This document shows positions 31,041 to 42,904 of a stretch of 64,000 nt of DNA, in pieces. The stretch spans positions 4,628,187 to 4,692,186 of the forward strand of contig NC_080165.1 of the NCBI RefSeq assembly GCF_950295315.1. The letters run 5' to 3'. Position numbers and translations under genes: made by a program. The notes below the pieces were generated by a model. The model was not told where the DNA came from and searched no databases. It saw only the letters and a program-made list of their open reading frames with translations. Position 1 is the first letter of the stretch. Each line of letters begins with the position of its first letter. The stretch is from Erinaceus europaeus. Lineage: Eukaryota > Chordata > Mammalia > Eulipotyphla > Erinaceidae.

Positions 31041-31660
31041 TACCTTAGAGACACTGCATTTACAGCAAGTTATGTATAGTGCAATGCTACTCATATTCTC
31101 CAAGTAGCCCAGACATGTAAATACAAGAACAAAATCTCATCTGTTTTTATTTTATGGCTGAATAGCATCCTGTATGTATAGATCACGTGTATCTTGTCTT
31201 TATTTATAGGACTATAAACAATTAGGCTATTTGCATATGTTAGAATACGGGTGCATATATCTTTAGATTTAATTTAAGTGCTTTAATTTTCTTCAGCTAA
31301 ATATTCAGATGTAGTTACCAGATTCTACAATCGGTCTAATTTTCCATTTTCAGGACACTACATACTATTTCCATCATGGTCACTCTAATTTCTTGCCAGA
31401 CGTTGTTACATTTTGGTGATAGTCATTCCAGCATCTATGGTTTGATTTCCAGTTCCCTGTTAACTAGCGATAATCAGTATGTTTCCTTTATTTTTTATTT
31501 GGGGGGGGGGGGACTAATGGTTTCCAGTATAGTTGCTGGCACATGAGTACAACTGCTCTTCTCACCAGGACAGATGTCAGCAGAACATTCTCTCCTGCAG
31601 CCTAAGCTTATCACCTTGTGTCAGGAACTGAAAACCCCTACCCCCTCTCCTCCATTGTCC
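31040..31660 (-). mobile_element. Ancient L1 3' remnant and a second old repeat
   Basis: 31,040-31,490 resembles the ORF2 C-terminal/3' end of an old mammalian L1 in minus orientation (TTTTATGGCTGAATAGCATC, TTAGGCTATTTGCATATG). 31,491-31,660 begins with a run of G and contains GGACTAATGGTTTCCAGTAT, weakly like 6,330-6,370. Divergence is high. Confidence 0.5.
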
Positions 31661-32081
31661 TCTACCTGTTGGCTCTATGTATGATTTCTTCAGATTCGTA
31701 CTGATTATTATTGTCAAAGACTTGAAGAAAACGTATACATTGGGAGAGCTTTGGAGCTTTGCTTCTCTGGAGGATTCCCCCTCCAATACTTTGATGTGGA
31801 TACTTTCCCAGGAGAAACACTGGAACAAATAGCATACTAAATTTGTTTCCTCACTGACAAACCTTATAATCTTGTGCTTAATCAGCTTCTCTGAACAATC
31901 ATGTCATCCACTTGCCCAGTTTTCTACAAATGTGCAGTATGAAAATAATTCTTGAAACCATTATTCCTTTGTGATAAGTCTGGTAAACACTCTTCCTTTT
32001 TTGATGATAATTATTACTGTTTTGTGCAAGAGAAAAAGATGACGTAATTTATATTTTTCTTATACAAAAAGACAGAAAGAA
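31661..32081. other. Single-copy DNA
   Basis: Nothing recognised. Confidence 0.4.
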
Positions 32082-33655
32082 TGATTTTTTATTGTTTCTT
32101 TATGGGGGATGGTAATGTTTTGCGGTCGATAGTAAACACAATAGTTTGTATATGCATAATATCTGCCAGTTTTCCACATAACAATACAAACCACACTAGG
32201 TCCTCTGTCAGGACCTGTATTCTTCCCCCCACCTATTGTTTTCGACGGGTTATGTTGTTTTCGCTGGGCTGGCTTCACAGGCGGGTAACAGACGACCAGG
32301 GACTCATGGTTGAGCTGTAGGCAGTATCTCTTTATTCATGCAGGACGCAGCACAATCTAAGACGAGCTAAGCTAAACTCAAGGTACTCTAAAACTCACAA
32401 TGCTGTCTTTATATATACTTGCCAAGTAGGGTGGAAACAGGATGTGACATAGAGAGGGTGGAGAGAAAAGTGACTGGTGAAAATCAGAGTCTGACAAGGA
32501 GGGGACAGAGCAGGCGAGAATCCTATCACTGAACCACCAATGCCCTGGAGTGCTTTATGTAAATGTAAAAGTGATTTATGTAAATAGACCAAAGCTTTGA
32601 ATGGGATTAAATCTATCCCTATATAGGCATATGGTTAAGCAGAAGCCAGGGGGGAGCTGGCATACTATCCAACATCCATCCACCCCAGGGTCTTTTATTT
32701 TGGTTCAGTACACCAACTCCAGTCAAAGTTCTGCTTGTGTTTTCTCTTTTGATCTTGTTTTTCAAATTCTGCCTGAGAATAATATCATCCCATATTCATC
32801 CTTCTGTTTCTGACTTATTTCACTTAACATGATTTCTTCAAGCTCCATCCTAGGTGCTCTAAAAACTGTTAAATCATCATTTTTAATAGCTGAGTAGTGT
32901 TCCATATTGTATATAGACTACAACTTGCTCAGCCATTCATCTGTTGTTGCTTGACCTTTTGGATATCTTCTGTTTTGAATATTCTTTCCATGTCTTCTCT
33001 CCATTTTTTGATGGGGTATTTTTTTTTCTTGTTATTGAGTTTGGTAAGCTCTGTATATATTTTGGTTATTAGCCTCTCTCTGAGGTATGTATGGCATGTA
33101 AAGATCTTGTCCCATTCTTTGAGGGCTCTTTTTGTTTGGGCAGTGGTTTCTTTTGCTGTGCGGAAGCTTTTTAATTTAATGTAGTCCCATTGGTTTATTC
33201 TTGTCTTAGTCTTCTTTGTAATTGGATTCATTTCATTGAATATGTCTTTAAAATTTATATGGAACAAAGTTCTGTCAATATTTTCCTCTTAGTTTCTGGT
33301 CTAATAAGCAAGTCCTTGATTTACTTGGAATTTGCTTTGGTGTTTGGTCAAATATAGTGGCTCAGTTTCATTCTTCTGCATGTTTCAAGCCATTTTTTTC
33401 CAACACCATTTGTTGAAGAGACTCCCCTTCTCCCATTTTATAGTCTGGAGGCATCACACTCCCAGATCTCAAATTGTATTAGATGGCCATTGTCATCAAA
33501 ACTGCTTGTTACTGGAACATAAACAGACACACTGACCAGTGGAATAGAATTGAGAGCCCAGAAGTAAGCCCCCACACCTATAGACATCTAAACTTTGACA
33601 AAGGTGCCCAGACTATTAAGTGGGGTAAGGCGAGTCTCTTCAACAAATGCTGCTG
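32082..33655 (-). mobile_element. L1, short-3'-UTR type, with 5' inversion and LTR insert
   Basis: The minus-strand 3' UTR and ORF2 C-terminal sequence run from 32,082 to about 33,440, with a solo LTR inserted at 32,234-32,674. A broken frame at 33,267-32,929 reads [16 protein letters not shown] ORF2 (here [19 protein letters not shown]). From about 33,441 to 33,655 the sequence is ORF2 in plus orientation (GGCATCACACTCCCAGATCT to CTCTTCAACAAATGCTG), ending in an A-run. The inverted part meets the 5' edge of the other part, the signature of twin priming. Confidence 0.83.
32234..32674 (-). mobile_element. Solo LTR, family 2, in the L1 3' UTR
   Basis: A 441-bp LTR in minus orientation, homologous along its length to 62,908-63,337. 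In sense it begins TGTTGGATAGTATGCC, contains AAGTATATATAAAGACAG and GAATAAAGAGATACTGCC, and ends CGTCGAAAACAATA. The flanking hexamers CCCACC and TCCATC match at four of six positions, so the duplication is decayed. The surrounding L1 sequence (CCTGTATTC ... CCCCAGGGTCTTTTATTTTG) is rejoined across the insert. Confidence 0.87.
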
Positions 33656-36086
33656 AAAAAAAAAATGTGAAAGCTTTTATTTTTAAGCTATTAAAATTGA
33701 CGAGATATGAAAAAGTTGACTACACACAAACATGAACATAAACACAGATCTATTTTCTATAAAATTAATCTGCCCAAAAACAATGTTAAGACTCCCTTCC
33801 AAAAGGATGACAGTGTTTCTGATGTTCCTTTTGGGGTTACAGTTTGCAAGATGCAGACAGTGGGGAACAACTTATGAAAGACTGAGAACTCTGATGGTAA
33901 GAATTGTGTGGAATTGTACCCCTTTTTCCCTACAGTATTGTTGATCATTATTAAGTCAATCAACCAATAAATAAGACTGGGAATTCGTAAGTAGTGTTAC
34001 AAATTTAGTTTTTCTCTTCAGTTTAGAGGAATATTTTTTGCTTATATATGTCTACTACTAATTTAATCGAATGTGCTTCTCTGCTCTAGAAAATAGTGAA
34101 GGTGATGGCCTGAATCATACTTCTACAACACAATGTTATAAAGAAAATTCTCTAGGGACGACATAATTCACACTTCAACCATGGCTAATCATTCTTCCTT
34201 GAAGCTGAAGTTATCACAATAATTGCCCATAGTTATACTGCCAAAATGTCTAGAAAGTTGTTTCGAAAAACAAATGTAACAATTCACCCTGATGAGATTC
34301 ATCAAATCACAAATCAACTGAAAGAAAAATGTGTATGGTGTCAGTATAATGTGACATAAATCCCTTCTAAGTCTGTATGCCTTTCTCTTATGGAGTTGGG
34401 AATTCCAGATGAGTTGGGTGCCTACCACTTGTATTGTGATGTCATCTATAAATACAATGCTCAAATAGCCTAATGGGATGCTCTCCTGACCTACCATGGG
34501 CTAATGGCAGAAGTGGTCTCAGGAAAAGAATTTATAACAGAATCCCCATCTATTTTAAGGACAGAGGGAGGAAAAATTATGCTCCCCAACCAGCTACAGG
34601 ACCAAGTGAAATTTCTCAAGTTAAATGTGACCGTGCCATTTCTAACATTAATCATCTTCAAACTGTGAACTTAAATAGTACTTGACACATCCTACCTAAG
34701 ACATTTTATACTTAGTTTTAACATTAGTATACACATTTTTTTTTCTTGGCATGAGTGACTGACAAAAGTTAAAGGATGACCAGACCTTGTTTACATTGAA
34801 ATTACAGAGCTCAGTACCACTCAGATTAAATCAGAAGAAAAGCTGTGGGAGTACTGCTCAAATATAGTGTTTCTCTTGCTTGGCATATGCCTAATTGTGC
34901 AAATCAGCCACCGTTACTCTGTTAAGACTTGTGCTTTGATATATAGGTAACGCTTGATATACTATAGATTTTCATCAACACTAACTATGAGGAGAGGGCA
35001 TTAAAGTTCACAGGTAGAAGAAAGAAACACTATAGAAAATAAAAGGGAAAAATATTAATCATACTTCAAATGACTTCCAATGAGTCCTACTTAGTCTTTT
35101 GGTTTAATTCTTTAAAGAGGTTCCTACTCATTCTTTACTCAGCCTTCTTCCCTTATAATAACTGGTATTCAAACGTTTTATCTGATTTGACAGCTTGCAT
35201 GTACACATATATAAGAACCAAACAGTGTTGGCTCTCATTTTCTCTGAGTTTTCCCATTACAAAGGGCAAATTAATACTGTATTTTATAAATGAAAGTAGA
35301 TCCTGCTACTTCCCATAGTCGATCATCCTGGAGTTATGTTGCATGAATTTTACAGATCAACTCATTTCCACACTAGGAAAAAGCCAATTCAAAGTTACAT
35401 TCTACGTAGGCAGTAAAGTATGGAAACACTTGACAAAAAGCCATTCACACTGCGACTTTGTGCCTTTATAACATGCAGAAGTCTGCATACGTTCGCAGTT
35501 CTGTTGCTGCATCCACTAATTTGAGTTGTCTCCAGCAGTGTAAATTTAAATCACCAATATATCACTGGCTGGAAAATAATTTATTTAAGAAAAAGACTCC
35601 TATATTATGATTTTTTTTCATTTCATTGAAATATTACAAGGAATGTTGCAACAGTTCTAGAAACTGCAAGTTTCACGGACACCAAGTGCCACCATAGCAG
35701 ATTAGAATGGAGAATGAAGAGCAAAGCTCTACCTGGCAGACTCCACATGTTTCTATTCCGGTTCCTCGACTCTCCTTACTCAGACAAGTGAGGAAGAAAT
35801 AGACACGGAGAAATTAGAGAATGTGTTTCTCTAGAACAAACTCACTACTTTTCCTAGGCTCCAATTTCTCAAGATGTTTGCTTCTCTTCCTTTTGAAAAA
35901 TCTGCACTTATAAAGCACAACATATGTAGTGTCTCAGTAGAATGCTCTAAGGAGAGACAGAGGTGATCTGATTTCTTATACCCAGGTAAAATCTTGTGAA
36001 AAAGAAAAACTCTTTCCTTTGCCCCCTGACAAAATAAAATCATGTTTGAATCAAAGAGTCAATAATTAGACTGTCTAAAAACCTTA
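33656..36086. other. 2.4 kb of largely single-copy DNA
   Basis: No gene recognised. It contains the small L1 3' fragment at 33,850-33,975 and otherwise no repeat I can name. Short frames (up to about 100 codons on the minus strand at 34,189-34,497) have no recognisable motifs. Confidence 0.5.
33850..33975 (+). mobile_element. L1 3'-terminal fragment
   Basis: Sense orientation: GATGGTAAGAATTGTGTGG, AATTGTACCCC, then GTTGATCATTATTAAGTCAATC, the subfamily with the ATTAAATCAATAA-type end. Confidence 0.72.
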
Positions 36087-36100
36087 CTATTAAATTATTT

Positions 36101-36385
36101 TTTAATACTTTACTTATTTGTTCCCTTTGGTTGCCCTTGTTGTTTTATTTTTGTAGTTATTGTTGTTGTTCCTAATGTTGTTGTTGTTGGATAGGACAGA
36201 AAGAACTAGAGAAGGGAGGGGAAGACAGAGAGGGGGAGAGAAAGACAGACACCTGCAGACCTGCTTCACCACCAGTGAAGTGAACCCCATGCAGGTGGGG
36301 AGCCGGGGGCTCGAACTGGGATCCTTAGCCAGTTCTTGCGCTTTGCACCACCTGCGCTTAACCTGCTGCCCTGCTGTCCAACTCC
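36101..36385 (-). mobile_element. Hedgehog SINE, type A
   Basis: Full-length minus-strand copy without the 3' module: T-rich/TTG-rich tail, GTTGGATAGGACAGAAAG, body and head to CTGTCCAACTCC. The perfect 14-bp duplication CTATTAAATTATTT (36,087-36,100 and 36,386-36,399) flanks it. Confidence 0.95.
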
Positions 36386-36399
36386 CTATTAAATTATTT

Positions 36400-37274
36400 C
36401 TAAAAAATACCCAGGAACTCTGAAAAGTTAAATGTTTTTTCTATTGGAACCATCATAACAATTCTATTAACTACCTTTTAATGTATCGTTTTTCATGTCA
36501 ATATGTCTTGAGTCATGTGTCTTTGAAGAATATATTTAAAAATAGTATTCAAAATATACTTTGTGTATTTGTAGTTGGTTGTGACAAATAGGGATTAAGG
36601 AGTGGGTACAAGGATCAAGGATGTGTCAAACTTATACAAATGGGTTTAAGTCACTTCAGTAGACCTGCAGTCTTCTGTTAATTGGTCTTTTCACCTCCAT
36701 TTAGTTGTTTGTTATTTTTTAATTCTATGAGAGTGTTCAACATTGACGTATAGTGGTGCTGCGTATTGAACCTGGGACCTTTGCCACATCAGGCATGAAA
36801 ATGTCTTGCATAAAAATTATGCTATCTCACCAGCCCAATTTATTGGAGTTATCAAATGTAATTTCAAATCCCTTTGCATATCTTTGGAAGTGAAATCAGG
36901 ACTGATTTGGAAGTGAAATCAGGACATAGCTTCAAAGGAATATTCCATGTCCTATTCTGTGTTTAGGCTGAGTTCAGGATATCTCCCCAAAGAGATCCAT
37001 TTTTCTGATCAGCTGTTGTGATTTCCATCCCTACTCCTTTATTTAAATTAAGTTTTTTTAAGTCAAAGTCCATTTTTATTCTCATACTCTTGGTCATTTT
37101 TATAAGGTTTTATCTCAAATGTTAAGTACCAGCTATTCCTGGACAGGTTTCCTGGACAAGTTAATTTCATATAATTGCAATATGATCATATAATTCTGCT
37201 TAGGGGGGAGGGGTTGAGGAGTCTCTCTCCCATGGTGCAGAGTCCCTCATATTGGGAATATAAGCATTATTTCC
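36400..37274. other. Single-copy DNA with one type C SINE remnant
   Basis: No gene seen. Minus-strand SINE-like sequence at about 36,705-36,838 (GCGTATTGAACCTGGGACC, ATCTCACCAGCCCA) is the only repeat recognised. A local direct repeat, GGACTGATTTGGAAGTGAAATC, is formed from GATTTGGAAGTGAAATCAGG near 36,880-36,920. Confidence 0.45.
36705..36838 (-). mobile_element. Type C SINE remnant
   Basis: In minus sense: TGGGCTGGTGAGATAGC head and GGTCCCAGGTTCAATACGC B box. Tail side is AATAACAAAC-like. Old and diverged. Confidence 0.6.
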
Positions 37275-37875
37275 CCCCAATTCTTTTCGATTATTAAGAT
37301 TTTATTCAGGAAAACACAAAGCATGCTTGCAAAGAAATGCATGGACAGAAAGACTCAAAATGGTGGTGAAGGTGATCTTTTATGTATTTTTAAGGCACCA
37401 TCTTCACTTGCTTCCTAAACCACATATACGTTAATTACAAATTCTGATTGTCTTTCCTTTGCCCTCTTTCCTCTCAGGTAAGGGAAACATGGTCTGACTT
37501 CCTCAGGTGCTCTGAAATTCTCTTCCCTCTTAGCGATGGGGGTAAAAGAAAGGTTCCTAGTCACAAAAATTCTGGATTCCTGTGGAACTGGGGTTCAGGG
37601 CCCTCTCTGGTCCTCACCTTCCCCTAAAAATTCCACATTACAACACTGCAAAGACATAATTCCATTAGTAGTGTGTAGGAGTGGAGAGAAGGGGTTTGAA
37701 CTACCAGTGGTCTGCTGGTGAAGGCTGTAGGTTGTAGCTAAGGTTTCTCTCCACTTACCCTTGCAAGAAGGGATGGTCCACTGATCCTTAGAAGTCTTCT
37801 CAGAAGTTCTCCTTGAAAAAATGTGGTTCATTGGTAGATTCCAGAAATTCTTTCAGTCTTGGCCCAATCTGACAT
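37275..37875 (-). mobile_element. Probable LTR or ERV 3' remnant, unclassified
   Basis: In minus sense the right-hand portion has a TATA-like ACATAAAAG near 37,384 and a strong polyadenylation signal, CTGAATAAAATCTTAATAA, near 37,300, spaced as in an LTR. Upstream DNA (37,600-37,875) has no recognised viral motif. The ends and a target duplication could not be fixed. It does not resemble LTR families 1 or 2. Confidence 0.4.
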
Positions 37876-37884
37876 TCAGTTTTT

Positions 37885-39598
37885 TTGTTGTTGTTGTTGT
37901 TTTATTTATTTATTGGTGGATTAAAGTTTTTACAGTAGGCAGTGAATACAATAGTTTGTACATGCATAATACATTTCCCAGTTTTCCACACAACAATATA
38001 ACCCCTGCTAGGTCCTCTGCCTTCTTGTTCTATGACCTGAACCTTCCCCCACCCATACCAGAGTCTTTTACTTTGTGCAACAGACCAACTCCAGTCAAAC
38101 TTCTGCTTAGTGTTTTCTCTTCAGATCTTGTTTTGCAACTTCTGCCTGTGAGTGAGATCATAGCATTTTCATCTTTCTATTTTTGCCTTTTAACACTTAC
38201 CATGATTTCTTCAAGCTCCATCCAAGATGCTCTAAAAACTGTTAAATCACCATTTTAATAGCTGAGTAGTATTCCATTGTGCATATATGCCACAACTTGC
38301 TCAGCCACTCATCTGTTGTTGGACACCTGGGTAGCTTCCAGGTTTTGGCTATTACAAATTGTGCTATGAACATAGGTGTACACAAATCTTTTTGGATGGG
38401 TGTGTTGGGTTCCTTAGGATATATCCCCAGGAGAGGAACTGCAGGATCATAAGGTAGGTCCATATCTAGCCTTCTGAGAGTTCTCCAGACTGTTCTCCAC
38501 AGAGGTTGGACCAACTGACATTCCCAACAGCAGTGCAAAAGGGTTCCTTTGTCCCCACAACCTCTCCAGCATTTGTTGCTGCTACCTATCTGATGTATGA
38601 CATTGTCACAGGAGTGAAGTTGCATCTGATTGTTATCTTTATTTGCATTTCTCTGACCAGCAGTGACTTGTAGCATTTTTTCTTGTGTTTCTCAGCCTTT
38701 TGTATCTCCTCTGTTACCTTCTCCCCATTTTTGGATGGGGTCATTTGTTTTCTTGTTATTGAGTTTGGCAAGCTCTGTATATATTTTGGTTATTAGCCTC
38801 TCTCTGAGGTATGGCATGTGAAGATCTCCTATTCTCCCATTCTCTCTGAGGGCTCTTTTTGTTTGGGTAGTAGTTTCTTTTGTTGTGCTGAAGCTTTTTA
38901 TTTTAATGTAGTCCCATTGGTTTATGCTTGCCTTAGTCTTCTTTGTAATTTGATTCATTTCACTGAAGATGTCTTTAAAATTTGTATGGAAAAGACTTCT
39001 GGAATATTGTCCTCTAAGTATCTGATATTTTCTGGTCTAACATCCAAGTCCTTGATCTACTTGGAATTTGCTTTTGTGTTTGGTCAAATATAGTGGTTCA
39101 GTTTCATTCTTCTGCATGTTTCAACTCATTTTTTCCAACACCATTTGTTGAAGATACTCACCTTCCCCCATTTAATAGTCTGGGATACTTTATCAAAGAT
39201 TAGATATACATAGGTGTGGGGCTTTCTTCTGGTTCTCTATTCTATTGCACTGGTCAGTAGGTCTATTTCTGCTCCAGTACCAAGCAGTTTTGGTGACAGT
39301 GGCCTATAATACAGTTTGAGATCTGAGAGTGTGTTGCTTCTAGGCTATTCTTTCTTCTCAATATTGTTTTGGCAATTCTATGTCTTTTCTGATTCTAGAT
39401 AAATATGTGTAGCTTTTGTTTTTGTCTCCTGAAAATATGTGGTAGGGATCTTCATGGAGACTGCATTACATTAATGTATGGCTCTGGGCAGTATATTCAT
39501 TTTAATGATGTTATTTCTTCCAACCCATTAACATGGAATATCTTTCCATTTCTTTATGCCTTCTTCTATTTCCTTGAATAGTGACACATAATCAGTAT
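37885..39598 (-). mobile_element. L1, short-3'-UTR type, 5'-truncated
   Basis: 3' UTR at 37,885-38,110 (CAATAGTTTGTACATGCATA, ACCAGAGTCTTTTACTTTG). ORF2 C-terminal half follows on the minus strand in broken frames. 38,676-38,242 holds [19 protein letters not shown] with the CCHC cluster kept and MEYYSAIK near the end. 38,958-38,692 holds SINQWDYIKIKSFSTTKETT. Several frameshifts disable it. It ends at the position where the inverted L1 copy is inserted. Confidence 0.88.
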
Positions 39599-39614
39599 AC
39601 AAGTCTTCAGTTTT

Positions 39615-40637
39615 TTTAATCATATTTTATTTATAAAGAGGAAACATCATAAAACCATAGGATAAGAGGGGTACAACTGCACACAATTTCCACCACCAGA
39701 ACTCCATATCCCACCCCCTCCCTTCCTATTCTTTATCCCTCTGGGAGGATGGACCGAAGGTCATTGTGGGATGCAGAAGGTGGAAGATTCAGCATCTGTA
39801 ATTGATTCCCCGATGAAAATGGGCATTAACAGGTTGATCCATACTCTAAGCCTGCCTCTTTCATTCCCTGGTGGGGTGGGGTTCTAGAGAATCAGAGCTC
39901 CAACACATTGGTGGGGTTGTTTGTCCAGGGAAGTCTGGTTGGCATCACGCTAGCATCTGGAACCTGGTGGATGAAAAGAGAGTTAACATCTAAAGCCAAA
40001 CAAATTGTTGAATAATCATGAACCTAAATCATAAATCCCTCTCTCTATTGTTACTGGTCATCTCTATCAGGAACAACAAAACAGACCCCTTTGTGGGTCC
40101 CCATAGGACCTTGCCCTCAACTTGGATCAACAATTATAGAAAATGTTCCATCCTCTGAAGGGAGGCTGGACAACATACTCTATGCTATACCTGAGGAAGA
40201 TGGGTCCTGATATTGGCTCAGCTTAGAATGTTCCTACTCATGACCACAGAATGTGAGCTCAGATCTACAGGAATGCAGAGGTAACACAGGCTCCTAAGCT
40301 GAATATGGGCCCCAGATCACATCAAATAGATGGTGTTTATAGTCAACAATATTTATATACTTTTCCCATATTTGGGAGCTACTCTCTTCCCTGATCCAGC
40401 TTTCTGGTCCTTCTGCCAGCCATGACATCACTTCCCCAGACAATGACTTGGATCCACCTGCATTATCAGATTTCAGGCTCAGGGGAAAAAAGAACAAAAA
40501 AAAAAAAAAAAACTAGTATAGCCACAGGCCCTTTGGAATATAACTAAAATATGCCTACTAGCTATCTACAAAATGGAGACACCCCCCCCCCCACTCTTCA
40601 TCTGCACTATTCCAGCCTTTAGGTTCATGATTAGTCA
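39615..40637. mobile_element. L1 3'-UTR insertion with 5' inversion
   Basis: Bounded by the perfect 16-bp duplication ACAAGTCTTCAGTTTT (39,599-39,614 and 40,638-40,653). 39,615 to about 40,027 is minus orientation from the 3' terminus to AATAATCATGAACCTAAA. About 40,028-40,637 is plus orientation, upstream UTR sequence that ends in TTTAGGTTCATGATTAG. The inversion point coincides with a ~16-base overlap present in both parts. Confidence 0.92.
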
Positions 40638-40653
40638 ACAAGTCTTCAGTTTT

Positions 40654-41437
40654 ATACCTTCTATCAGTGCCCTGTTTCAGGATTGTCTACCAATTTAAGT
40701 GGAGCCACTCTTCTTCAAAGTTTAAATGTCATCTTATCAAAGTCTTTGTTTTCTTATTGGTAAGTCACTTTCTCATTCTCTCACCTCTGCATGTTGCCAG
40801 AGCACTGCTCAGTTCGGGCTTATGGGGATGCTAGGGATTGAACTTGGGAACTCGGAGTCTTCAAAATGAGAGTTCTTTGCTGAGCCACTATATCTCCTTA
40901 TCCCATCTACCTCTGCATTTGTTGTGTGCCTCTCTCAATAACTCTTTCCTTTTCATCACTTGGGGTTACTGTGTTTCAATGCACATGACATTTGAACCTG
41001 TCAGGGTTATAGCAATATATCAATGACATTAACTGCCTGATACTCAGTAGACAAGCCACCCCTGTCTTCAATAACAAATAAAACATTAACAAATTAACCC
41101 TTGCCTTCCTTCCAAGATTTTTAGGTAGGGTTTATGCCTCCTGGGATTAGCTGTGTATCTAACAATTACAAATGAAAGTGAGAGACCTATGTAGCTGTTA
41201 AACCTCAAGCCAACTCTGGTATTAGCTGAGATGATGCGGAGATCCATGACTGTGGAAGCGTCTTTCTGAACTAGACCCTTTAGAAATCTGCTGAACTTCA
41301 GTGATTAGAAGCTCTGCTCATCTGACTGTTCATTTTGTATGCACATGGCTATGACTCCAGTAGATCATTAATTGCTAGTGATTTATTGTTGGTCATAATA
41401 TCTTTGGTGTGCTTGAATAATACAAAATATGTTATTG
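40654..41437. other. Single-copy DNA with a SINE remnant
   Basis: No gene. The minus-strand type C-like remnant at about 40,790-40,912 is the only recognised repeat. Confidence 0.45.
40790..40912 (-). mobile_element. Type C SINE remnant
   Basis: GCACTGCTCAGTTCGGGCTT and ATGCTAGGGATTGAACTTGG (B box in minus sense), with GCTGAGCCACTATATCTCC at the head. Confidence 0.55.
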
Positions 41438-41648
41438 TTTTTTAAATTATCTTTATTTAGTTATTGGATAGAGACAGCCAGAAATCAATAGGGAAGGGAG
41501 TGATAGGGAAAGAGTGGAGATTCCCCTGAAACACTACCTCATCATTCACAAAGCTTTCCCCCAGCAGGTGAGGATCAAGAGCTCAAACCTGGGTCCTTGC
41601 ACACTGTAATATACACCCTCAACCAATTGCACCACCACCTGGCCCCCA
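41438..41648 (-). mobile_element. Hedgehog SINE, type B
   Basis: Minus-strand copy: TTTATTTAGTTATTGGATAG tail side, CATTCACAAAGCTTTCCCCC body, head to GCACCACCACCTGGCCCCC. Confidence 0.88.
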
Positions 41649-41693
41649 AAAGTTACTGCTTTAATTCTACTAACATCCAGTGTTCTGAAAGGT

Positions 41694-41704
41694 TGTGTGT
41701 GTAT

Positions 41705-41753
<49 letters not shown>
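41694..41753. repeat. (GT)n microsatellite
   Basis: About 25 GT units with one TATAC interruption near the start. Confidence 0.94.
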
Positions 41754-41754
<1 letters not shown>

Positions 41755-42904
41755 TGTGATTATATCCTGTTAGATATATCCTGTTAGATATTCTGCCCTT
41801 AAGGGGAAAAAAAGAGGTGTTATAAATGTTTGCTTCTGCCTCTCAAAAGAGTATTGCCTACTTTCTCAACTAAAATCCACATTAAGTCTATACTTTAGTG
41901 GTCATATTTTTTAGAAGATGGATGAATCAATCTTGGGCAAGATTGCCAAAGCATCAAGTCCCATAAAACTGGCACTTCCCCAATTTAAACAATGAAACAG
42001 ATTAAAGCAGTTTGAGTACAACAATGAAAATATTATGCCATTGGAATGCAAATGCAGACACAGCCCAAGGCTGTTTGATTCACACCAGCATAATTACACT
42101 TAAACAATGTAAAGAATTTCTTCCTCTTAACAGATGATCTATTTCTTCCTCAAACAAGTTGTATCTTGCTGTCTAAAGCATGTTAATGTGGCAACAAATT
42201 GTATTGCCTCTAAATGGGTATATTTCACCAAAACAGGAACAGTCCTGTATCAGTTTTCCACAGTTCATACTAAATATTCTGACTTTAACGATCAACGTCA
42301 GCCAGGTACATATGGAATCAAATTTTCTTCTTGTCTCCATAATAAAAATATATACTATAATAAATATTATTATTAAATATTATATTTTTAATATTGTATT
42401 ATTAAAAATATAATAAAAATTATTCTTGTCACACACATACAGCCATGACTAACACTCATCAGGAGTCATTTCTTTTAGCCATCAATTAAATGAATTCAAT
42501 CAACTACTCTCGACTCAGTAATCAGTAGTAAAGTTGAGATATTCTAAAAAATTTAATAAGGATTTTTTTTTTATTGTTGATTTAGCACCTTTGTGTGATA
42601 CACCATAATCCCCGTTTTGGTCAAAGCAACCAAAGTCTAGATTTCTACAGAGCAAGGAAAGGACAGCTGAGCTCAACTACCAGTGAAACAGAACCTGTCT
42701 AGACAACTAGCTCTGAGTCTTCAGAGAAAGAAAAGTGCCCACTTTAGAAAAACCCTTTTGTAACTCTTGCAAAACTTTTCATATGAAAAAAATCAAGTAA
42801 TTAAGAAGATAAAGGCATATATGTATCTCTGCATATACACATAGAAGCCTATATGTATATGAATACAAATATACAAATATAAATAAATATATCTGTGTGT
42901 ATAT
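41754..42904. other. Single-copy, AT-rich DNA
   Basis: No gene recognised. 42,340-42,420 is an AT-only block with ATTATTAAATATT motifs, and 42,800-42,905 holds TATATG/TATAAAT alternation. Confidence 0.5.

Noticed and set aside
37595..37831. Minus-strand frame suspected of being retroviral
   Set aside because: No gag, protease, polymerase or envelope motif could be recognised; only the nearby polyadenylation and TATA-like signals suggest an LTR.
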